From Juglans regia (taxonomy: Eukaryota; Streptophyta; Magnoliopsida; Fagales; Juglandaceae), in assembly GCF_001411555.2 (NCBI RefSeq), contig NC_049901.1, forward strand, positions 44,086,802 through 44,150,801: 64,000 bases of DNA, written 5' to 3'. The notes beneath the pieces were generated by a model. It had not been told where the DNA came from and ran no database searches. It saw only the letters and a list, made by a program, of their open reading frames with translations. Made by a program: the position numbers and the translations under genes. Numbering within the stretch: the stretch's first letter is position 1; every line of letters starts with the position of its first letter. Positions 34,945-44,800 of the stretch are shown in pieces.

Positions 34945-35621
34945 TGTGAGGGGGAAAATCAACAGAAGTCCATACGGGCCCAGCCACCAGGCCTAGTCCA
35001 CTTGGATTAAAGGCTAAGGAACAAGGGGGGACAAGAAGGGTCATGGGGTGTCAGGGGGGACAGGACGCCAGGAGATAACGTGGGTGCAGGGGCTGGCAGA
35101 TGGGGCACAATCAGACATGCAAAATGGGCTTGGCAGGCGCACGCGGGAAAAAGGATTCAGATAAATAGAGGGGGAGGTTCTTCTTCTAAAAGGCCTTCTT
35201 CTTCTTGGTCTTCAGTTCTCCTTCTTCCTAGTTGACTTCTCCTTCAAAACCAAATACGCAGGGAGCTCCAATGAAGGCCTCTTCTCCAATAAATTTATAT
35301 TCAGCATCACCATTGTACAGTGAGATATGAAAGACCATGAGAGATTGTAAACAAGAATATTATAGTGGATTTCTCCTCTCCAAGCCCCCGTGGACGTAGG
35401 CCTGGTGTCAAACCACGTAAATCCTAGTGTCATCTCTCTTTACTTTCTCTGCTCTTATTTTCCATTCACCGCCATAGACGTACGCACTGCCGCTGTACAG
35501 CGGCACCAGAACACAGCTAGGGGCTCCAAACAACACCGAACGAAGCCCAAGTCGCCCCAGTGGGCCATGAATGACTCTTTCTCCCCTTCCGGCCTGTTGA
35601 GCAATTTTTACCGTATCAACA
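34945..35621. repeat. Right LTR
   Basis: Follows GGGTACTGTGAGGGGGAAAA. Aligns with the left LTR over its whole length with many substitutions and an insertion of about 25 bp near 35,550. It ends ATCAACA at 35,621. The next bases, ATGCCGCCCCCT, still resemble the primer-site region that follows the left LTR. Confidence 0.7.
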
Positions 35622-38039
35622 ATGCCGCCCCCTCCCCCCCACCAACCATTCTGGGATTGGCAAGTGAACCACTGTCTACATTAAGTTTTACGAACCCCCA
35701 TGTTGGTGGAGACCAAGCAATCAACTTGGCGCCCTTATTGAAGTCAACACAACATTTAAATCACCACCTATGTATCATTGTATGTCCCACCAGCTATGTA
35801 CTCCAACTATTTCTTCCTGTAAAAGTCTTCTATTATTGTCCACATCTGGCTTGTAAATACCAACAAGAAGCTATCTTCCACACTCTCAAAGGAACATGCC
35901 ACTATGTACTCTCTTATGAATTTCTTCATTTTCTCTACCACACTTCTATCCCACATCACTAGAACACTTCCTAAAGCCCCATCAGATGCAAGATAAGCCC
36001 TATTCACATATCAACAGCTCCATATACTTTGAACAATTATTCTTGGAATAGATTTCAACTTGATTTCTTGTAAGCATACTATGTCTGCCTTCCACTTACG
36101 AAGCAAATTTTTTATTCGATGATGCTTATTGGCCTCATTGAGCCCTCAGACATTCCAAGAAACAATTATGGGCTTCATAAAAAATGTGATAGCCTCTTAT
36201 CTTTGGATCTTTCTCAACTTGAGCTGCCCTCATATTTAAGAGACCATGTTAGTCTCTTTAGCTCAGTCTGTTTTTTGGAACTAGATTTCTTGAGCTAAGC
36301 ATGACCCATATCAATGGCAGTAAGCAAAGCCATAAAGTTTTCCTCAAAACCCTCACACTCCATCCCCACACAATGTTGAATTTCCTTCACATTATGTAGA
36401 ACCCAATCAGAAACACTAGATTGACCTGGTAACATACAGTTTAAGGGTATGGGCTCCCCATCTCTAGTAGCCCATTGTGAAACCATCAGCATCCCCATCT
36501 CCTCCTCTACAAAGAGATTCCTATGCCTATAAAGAGAAGCCCTTCATCGGAATAAGCATCTATGAAGACCCTTCAACAGCTCCCTCATCACTTCCAACCA
36601 CTTTATACAGATCTAGACCCACATCCATCTGCTGTAGAGCCTTCGTAGAAAGAGATAGCACCAAAGAATCAATGGCAACCACTTCCCTGCTTCTCGTCGG
36701 CATTTTCTAGCTGAGATGAGCTGGAGATCTGACGCTCGATGGTAGGGAAAAGTCCAAAGCCCTTTCAGAGATTGTTGTCGTCGACTCCCCCACCGTTGTC
36801 ATCACCCTTTGGGCCACCGTTGAGGGTTCCTCGATCGTTCGAGAAAGGGTCAGCACCTTTCCTAGCAAGGATGCCAGACTCCCGTCGGTAAAGGGCTCTA
36901 GTTCACCACCCTCTTTGATTCTCCACACGACCTGAGTCTCGAGCCTTGCCTTTCCTCCATTTTGCCCCATGGGCTAAGGCCCAAAGGAGCAGCCCACTTG
37001 CTCTACTGTTATAACTCTACTGGGTCTAGCAACCTCTGAGCCTAGGCCCACTTGTCCCCTTTTGGCTGCCCATCTATAACTCTGTTGAGTCCACTTTCCT
37101 CTAAGCCCAAGCCTGTACCAAGCCTATTAATCTCCAAGCCCAAGCTCATGTCCTTTTTTCCTCTTCACACCATATAAAAAAGGCCATTTTTTCTTGAAGT
37201 TCCTTCAGTTGTGCCTTCAAGTCCAGCAGCGTACTGCATATGCCCCCCTCTGCCAAGGCGACAGAAGGCCTGCCATTGCCACCCTTCCACTGAGCACTAA
37301 CTGTACCGACAGTTAGAGGAGCTCTACTGGTCCCATGCATGTTAACTTGTCTTGCAGAGGCACCTCTCTGAGCTTCCATGGCACCTTTGTCTCCAATCCA
37401 TTCTCATGGGGTTACACCAGCTTTATTGTCAGCTCCAACCTCCCTATACGAGCGTTTTTGCAGCTGAAGCACTGCCACCAACGGCTTCATAGGTGCCCCT
37501 CCTCTATAATGACTTATGCCTCTCCCTTTATTTGCAAACTCCCACAACGCCTCTGCCATCCTCCTCCATCCCTTACCCTTCATCTCTTCAAGTATGAAGA
37601 TAAAACTAAGCCTGCTACCACCGCTGTATTCCACTAGCGCCATGTAGAAACCGCGAGCATTTTAGCACCATTGAGCTATGAAACTGCGATTTCCTTCCCT
37701 TATCATGGTGTAGAAGTCCTTTTTTTCTCCCTTCAGACAGTCCTCCATTGCTTTAGCAAACCACTACACAATGGACAACCCTAGTCTCAACTCGTTCATC
37801 ACCTTCGAGCTTCTCTCAGTAATAAACATGATGTCTACTCCATCCTTCAATAATAATAAAACTTTCAATTCTATCACTATATGTTTCAAGAAACCCATCG
37901 TAACCACACCTAACATCTATAAACTCAATTGTAATCTCGCCATTACAGACCACCAAACATTGAGAAAAATTATGACTTTTCATCTTCAGTGTTTTCCTGT
38001 AAACCATTTCTATTCACATTTATCTTAAACTATTTGTAT

Positions 38040-38756
38040 CAATGATTGGTTATGGTCTATTAGAACATGTAAGAAGGAAATTCTCATTCTCATTGAGTAT
38101 AAAGTCAAGGGTTCCTCTCTTTTCTATTGTTTGTATAATGTCAAAGTCCAATTAATTAGTAGGATGAATCAACGTTAAAGAATGCAGGAACAACCGTCTC
38201 ACTCTTATTTTCTCTCTTTTGTTGATGTGAATAAAGTCAAAGGTGAAGAAGAATGCATAACATCAAACATCAGAACATGTCAGAACAAAAAATACGATTG
38301 TTTATTAACTGTTCTACAAGTTGTCCATGAAAAACCTTCTCGACATAATAGAGTACAATATGTTGAAGCCATTTTTCGGACATGGTGGTTCGGCCTTAAT
38401 GCCTTCGTCCACATGGGTCTGGACGGGGCAATTCACTGAAAATAGATGTCCCTGCAACGCGCTGTCCGAAATCACACCAATATCTTCAGTAACATAAATA
38501 CATAATCTGCAAAGTGGAATGATCTAATAGTGTTTGCTGGACTACCAAGGCACGGTCCATAGCCCAACGGCAAACATTCTTGTTATGCCGCATCACATCC
38601 TATGCCAATCTTTCAGTTTGAAATAAATTATAAAGTTCACATTAACAAGGCACATTATCAGTTGGTTCTCGCCTGCAACACGAATTTCAACTCAAACAAG
38701 AATAAATTACAAATTGATTACACCTCAACAAGAACATCAAAGTTACTCGTTGATTA

Positions 38757-38794
<38 letters not shown>

Positions 38795-38838
38795 GGTGTT
38801 TCCATTTGCTAATAGATATATTCAACACTAGAATCCGA
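38040..38838. other. Downstream region of the tRNase Z gene with a (TC)n microsatellite
   Basis: No gene recognised. A (TC)n run lies at about 38,758-38,794, close to the tRNase Z stop codon and so probably in its 3' untranslated region. The open frame at 38,182-38,439 has no known domain. Confidence 0.6.
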
Positions 38839-41800
38839 CTAAGAGTACATAGATTTGAAACCTTCTGTAAGAGGAACTACTTTTGCTGACACCTTCGACT
38901 GCAACTTTGATACAGCTTGACGAATGTCCTGCAATTGACAGCAGTTGCAATCCCTCAGTTACATGATTTATGAAGGGAAGGACCAAGGGTCATGCCTACA
39001 TAATGAAGCGTTTCCAATAATCAAGCATGTGCAGCTCATGCAAGTGAATTCCAAGTTGTCATCTATCCAACTTAAAATCCAGTCTGCAACATTCTTGTGA
39101 GCAGTGGAGGATGATTTGGTAAATAAATCTCTTTTGGTTAAACTTGACCCAGGTGTTTAGACTTTCCAAACAAACTCTTAACTGAACTACTAAATTCATC
39201 ACACAAAACTACTTGATAAAAGACCATGATCATCATATGATTCAGACCATCCCATTTTACCCCATCCCTTTAAATAGCTAAAAATGATTGAAATGGGGAA
39301 TTGATTCTGGCATAATACTGTGAACATGCCTTTCTTATTATAGGCAGGAAACCCATGCAAGTATCTTATTGGATCTTCAAGAATTATAAGCGAATCGTCA
39401 TTATACACTGCAATTACCATCAAACAGTCACAGACAGTATGGTCCAAATAAACAATTACCTCTATATTGTAGCGTGAAGAGAAATGAGTCAATAAAACTG
39501 CTTTATTTCGAATCCATTGAGCATGTTCAATGATCTGCAGTTTCAACAGAATCCTACTTCAGTAAACAAAATGAGTACGGGAGAATATTTTTAGTCCTAT
39601 TTAGATATCCAAAAAAAAAGGTGAGAAGCTATTTAGCGTGAAGATGTTTTCATACTAGCGTTCTCTCTTATTAGCAAGGCCAGTTATGAAAATGTTTCAA
39701 AGAAGGTGAGAAGCTGGATTTTTTTTTTTTTTTTTTTTTTCAGGCAAAGAATATCTTTTCAGATTTACAATTAGGATGGGGTTGTGTAGAGAGGTGGTTA
39801 TTGATCAGAAAGCTTTTGAGTTCAGTAAGGAGAATGACAAGTGGTGGAGAATTACTGAGAGAAGCCGTCGTGGGGTAAAATATATTTCTCTGGATCATGA
39901 AGCCATGGGATGGTTGGGTTCAATGGTTAGGGAGTGTGCAGTTTCTTTGGGCCCTGTAGAGTTCCTGAGAACTCGTAGGAAGGGTAATAATGTTTTTATG
40001 GTGAGGAGGGGATGGAACAACAATGGCTGGTTTTTATGCATTTCAGAATATGGGCATGATAAGAGGAGAGGTATGTTATTGGTGCCGGAAGGAAGGAAGG
40101 GAGAGGGGTGGAGAAACTTTGGTATTTCTCTGCAAGAACTAAGCTCTTCTTCCTCTGTTTTGAGTGGGAGAAACAGAGAGGGTATGGATCAGGCAGGGAA
40201 CCCGGAGAGGTTTAGGGGTGGTGGTGGTGCTCCTTCGTGGACAGCAGTTGGGGGACAGTCGTACAGCCAAGCCCTTCAAAAGGGCCAGGTTAGAACTGTG
40301 GGCGCTGGGTTGCCAGACGTGGGAGGTGCAGAGATCGTGCATGGCAGTGTACTGTTGGGGCCAAATCAGGAAACTATGTTAAGGGTGCTGAAGGAGATGG
40401 AGAAAAAAGTTGGGAATTTATTAGAGGAAATAGTTTGGCTAAAACGGTGCGTTAAAGGCAAGGAAGAAATGAATAGGGATAAGGATTGGGTTTCGGGTGT
40501 TAATAAAAATATAGTAATGGGCCGAGATTTGGGAGCAGAGTTAGGCCCGTTGGTGGAGAAACCTGGCCCGAAGGATATGGGTTTGGCTCTGGGCCAGACC
40601 GTAGGCCCAAAATCAATTTGGCTGCCCAAGCAGCGGGAGACCGAAACATCGGTGCAGTTGCCGAGTCACGAGATATCGGCCCAGGTGCCGATAAGCGCCG
40701 CGTCGGTCTTCTTCCCACCGGCACAGAAAGATACTCCGGTCGCGGTCGAGCTTGACGTGATCGTAGAAGATCGAGATATCGCAGAAGCTGGTGATTTCGC
40801 AGAAGATGCTGAGATCGCAGCAGACGTTGTTTCGGTGGAGACCGTGAGGGCTAATTCCCTGTCGTCGCAAGGGGGTTTGTCGTCAAGGAGTACACAGAAC
40901 CAGCCGTGTGTGGTGGTCGAAGGGTTACTTGCAGCTTCAAGGTCCAGCTCGATGGAAGAAGTTGGACTTTTGGGTGAGATACCGACGCTGAGTCGTGGGG
41001 TATTTCTGGGAAATAATGTCGCTGAGTCGAGGGGTGGGGGGATGGAAGGCAGCGTGGTGAGATCTGAGCAGTTGCCTATCACGATTGACCCAATAGCATT
41101 GGAGTTGGTATCTGTGGAAGAAAATAAGGTGGGGGATGGGGCTGTACAGATAAATTTGGCTGTCCCTGTCAGTGGGAAACCAGAATTAGTGTGTGGCTCG
41201 GAGCTGGTTGTTTTTACTCCTGTAGAGGAGGAGGGGGTCAACCTAACTCCTTTGTGTACAGTCCTGCCTAGTTCTAAATATGGGTGTGGTTCGTCAAAGT
41301 GGGTTTTCAAGGAAGTAGAAGAGATTCAAGCAGTCATTGGGATTTCGTTTGGAGGCTATGAGGAACAGTTTAAAGCTCTCCTTGTAGCTCTTGAGGATAG
41401 TCATTTGAAGTCAGCTTCAAGGCGTGATAGGGAACTTAAAAAGTTAACGTGCTCTGTTAATTATGATGTGAAAGAAGGGAGTGGTGGAAGGGATAGATCG
41501 AGAGGGAGGGGCAACATAGTTTTATTATGAAGCCCAAGATTATATCATGGAATACTCGGGGGCTCAATGATCGTAATAAACGAGCTAGTATTAAATCGTT
41601 ATTGCGGTTGTGGAAGGGGGATGTAGTGTGTTTGCAAGAAACAAAATTGAGACACATTGATAGAAAAATTGTGAGAAGTTTATGGGGGTGCCCGTATGTG
41701 GGTTGGACTTATTTGGCCTCGGTGGGAGCCTCAGGTGGAGTATTACTAATGTGGGATAAAAGAATGGTTGAGATGATTGAGGAATGTATAGGAGAATTTT

Positions 41801-44800
41801 CAGTGGCGACTCTTTTTAAAAATGTGGTGGATGGTTGGGAATGGGCATTTGCAGGCTCTTATGGTCCTAATGTGGATAGGATTAGGAGAGGGATGTGGGA
41901 GGAGTTGGCGGGTTTATATTACTTATGGGATGTGCCTTGGTGCATGGGGGGGGATTTTAACATTATTCGTTTTCCTAGTGAGCGATCAGGGCAGGGTAGA
42001 CATTCGAGGGCTATGGAGGAATTCAATGAGTTCATTTTTGATCTTGATCTCATGGATCTTCCTTTGGTAGGAGGTGAGTATACTTGGTCAAATGGAAGGG
42101 TTTGGTCGAGATTGGATAGATTCTTGGTTTCTCCCTCGTGGGAAGCTAAATATCCTGAAGTAAGGCAGAAAAGACTAGTTCGAGTCAGTTCAGATCACTT
42201 TCCTATCCTTTTGGATTGCGGGGGTATACACAGGGGGCACAGATATTTCAAGTTTGAAAACATGTGGCTTACAGCGGATGGGTTTGTAGAGATGGTACGT
42301 GCTTGGTGGACTTCGTATCAGTTTATTGGTACCCCTAGTTACATTCTTGCTGGCAAATTGAAGGCTTTAAAACAAGATTTGAGGAAGTGGAATTTGGAGG
42401 AGTTTGGTCACATCGACAGTCAGAAGGGTACACTGATGGAGGAACTGCAAGACTTAGAAGAGAAAGAGTTCTTGGGAGATAATTCGGAAGATGTGGCATT
42501 GAGAAAGGGCATGGTTATGGCAAATTTGGAGAGGGTTTTGTCGTCAGAGGAGACTTCTTGGCGGCAAAAATCAAGGGCTCTCTGGTTGAAAGAAGGTGAT
42601 AGGTGTACAAAGTTCTTCCACAAAGTGGCTAATTCACATAGGCGTAACAATGCTATTGAGTCTCTTATTTCAAGGACCCAGGTACTAGTTTCTCCATCCG
42701 AGCTAGAAAATCATATAGTTCAGTACTATGAGACCCTGCTTGCAGAATCGGTTCTTTGGAGGCCAAAGCTTGATGCTTTGCATTTTGAGGCTATTGACAC
42801 TCAGAGTGCAAATGTGTTGGAGAGACCTTTTGGCGAAGAAGAGATTTATAAGGTCATTTCAGGTATGGCAAAGGATAAAGCGCCGGGTCCGGATGAGTTT
42901 ACAATGGGTTTCTTTCAAACCTGCTGGGACATTGTAAAAGGTGATGTTTTCCAGATTTTCAATGAATTCCATTCTTTCCAAAAGTTTGAAAAATCATTGA
43001 ATGCGACCTTTATTGCTCTCATTCCCAAGAAACATGGGGCAGATTCTATTGAAGACTTTCGGCCTATAAGTCTGGTTAGTAGCGTGTATAAGATCATTTC
43101 AAAGGTGCTTGCTAACCGGCTTAGTCCGGTGTTGGAACATATTATTTCCAAGTCCCAGAATGCCTTCATTCGTGGGAGACAAATTCTTGATTCAGTACTC
43201 ATTGCAAATGAGTGTTTGGACTTCAGATTACAGGAGGGAGGTTCAGGTGTTCTGTGTAAGCTTGACATGGAGAAGGCATATGATCATGTGAATTGGGAAT
43301 TTCTCTTTTACTTGCTTGAGAGAACTGGATTTGGGGATAGGTGGATTGCATGGATGCGGTATTGTGTTTCAACCGCTCGATTCTCGGTTCTAGTTAATGG
43401 CACACCTGCTGGTTTTTTTGACAGTTTGCGGGGATTGCGACAGGGAGATCCTCTATCTCCTCTTCTTTTTGTTATGGTTATGGAGGCCTTAAGTAGGATG
43501 ATGCAGGCTGTTGTTGGGGGAGGTTTCTTATCAGGATTTAAAGTGGGAAGTGGTTCTGGTGGTTCCATGATCATTTCACATCTTCTTTTTGCAGATGACA
43601 CGTTAGTATTTTGTGAAGCGACTAGTAGCCACATCCAAACTTTACGAGCTTTGCTACTATGCTTTGAAGCAGTGTCAGGGTTAAAAGTGAACTTGAGTAA
43701 GTCTGAGATGGTTCCTGTGGGTGAGGTCTCAAATATCCTAGATTTGGCAAGTCTCTTGAATTGTAAGGTGTCCTCGCTCCCTATGAAATATCTGGGTCTC
43801 CCGTTGGGGGCAACTTTCAAGAATAGAGCTATTTGGGATGGAGTAGTGGAGAAGATAGAGAAAAAGCTTGCTGGTTGGAAACGAGGGTATTTATCAAAAG
43901 GGGGTCGTCTCACTCTTATTAAGAGTACACTCACTAATCTCCCTACATATGCTCTATCTTTGTTTCCTATGCCGGTAGGGGTGGTGAATAGATTGGAGAA
44001 ACTTTTCAGGGTTTTTTTATGGGGAGGTATGGGGGAGGAAAAGAAGTTCCATCTTGTTAAATGGAAAACCGTATGTGCCTCAGTTGTGAATGGGGGGTTG
44101 GGAGTATGTAATTTGAGAATTTTTAATAAAGCATTATTGGGAAAATGGTTATGGAGATATCACATGGAGAGGGGATCATTGTGGAAGGAAACTATTGACG
44201 CTAGATATGGGGCCGATTGGGGTGGTTGGTGCTCTAAGGAAGTGGGAGGGAGGTATGGTGTGGGCTTATGGAAGTACATAAGGAAGGGATGGCCAGGGTT
44301 TGTAAATCAAATACGCTTTGTGGCTGGTGAGGGCGTTTGTATTAGATTTTGGCGAGACGTGTGGTGTGGAGATTATACTTTGGAAAGGGTTTTTCCGGCC
44401 TTACATCGCATTGCAGTTAATGGGGAAGCTTCAGTGGCAGATGTGCGTGTATACTCTCATGGTGTGCAGCAATGGAATGTTCTTTTTATTAGGGATTTCC
44501 ATGATTGGGAATTACCTATAGTCTTAGAATTTTTCAGACTATTATACTCATTGGAGATTCCTACAGCGCAGCGAGATAGTTTGAAGTGGCAGACTAACAA
44601 CCACAAGATATGTACAGTGAAGGCGTATTACAATATCTTAACAACACAACGAGGTAGTATTCAGTTTCCCTGGAAGAGTATTTGGAGATCTCGTGTGCCT
44701 TCGAAAGTTTCTTTTTTTGTTTGGAGTGCTGCTCTTGGGAAGATATTGACCACTGAAAATCTGAGAAAGAGAGGTTGTGTAGTGTTGGATTGGTGTTACA

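Larger units (their letters stand above)
30804..35621. mobile_element. Non-autonomous Tat/Ogre-like LTR retrotransposon
   Basis: Two diverged direct repeats flank the element: 30,804-31,455 and about 34,945-35,621. Both contain CACTT(A/G)GATTA, GGGGGGACAAGAAGGGTCAT and the end TTTTTACCG(C/T)ATCAACA. After the left copy comes GTGACGCCCCCTGTGAGATC, like the TGGCGCCGTCTGTGGGA-type primer site of Tat-lineage gypsy elements. The right copy is preceded by GTGAGGGGGAAAA, a polypurine tract. The 3.5-kb interior has no gag or pol; it is GC-rich, with a 60-bp repeat array, a 50-bp repeat array and a hAT insertion. It must have moved using proteins supplied by a relative. LTR divergence with indels indicates an old insertion. 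Confidence 0.8.
28034..38020 (-). mobile_element. Full-length LINE (L1 clade), old, split by an LTR element
   Basis: Flanked by TATCTTAAACCATTTGTAT-type duplications at 28,015-28,033 and 38,021-38,039 (18 of 19 bases match). On the minus strand from the right: ORF1 about 38,000-36,175, with a WxRxF-type N-terminal domain, a coiled-coil-like LKAQLKELQEKM and a conserved tail; ORF2 from 36,178 (MKPIIVSW) with endonuclease motifs to about 35,760. The LTR element interrupts at about 35,621-30,804. Then come the pre-RT linker (STLEELQELERIQEG), RT (30,562-29,632, [13 protein letters not shown]), the post-RT region and zf-RVT (CCMCKKIGETMDHLLLHC), ending at 28,034 with A-rich sequence. Many stops and frameshifts. 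About 100 residues between the endonuclease and the linker are missing at the LTR junction. Confidence 0.92.

Noticed and set aside
40366..41310. Minus-strand frames within LINE ORF1
   Set aside because: Shadows of a GC-biased coding region on the plus strand.
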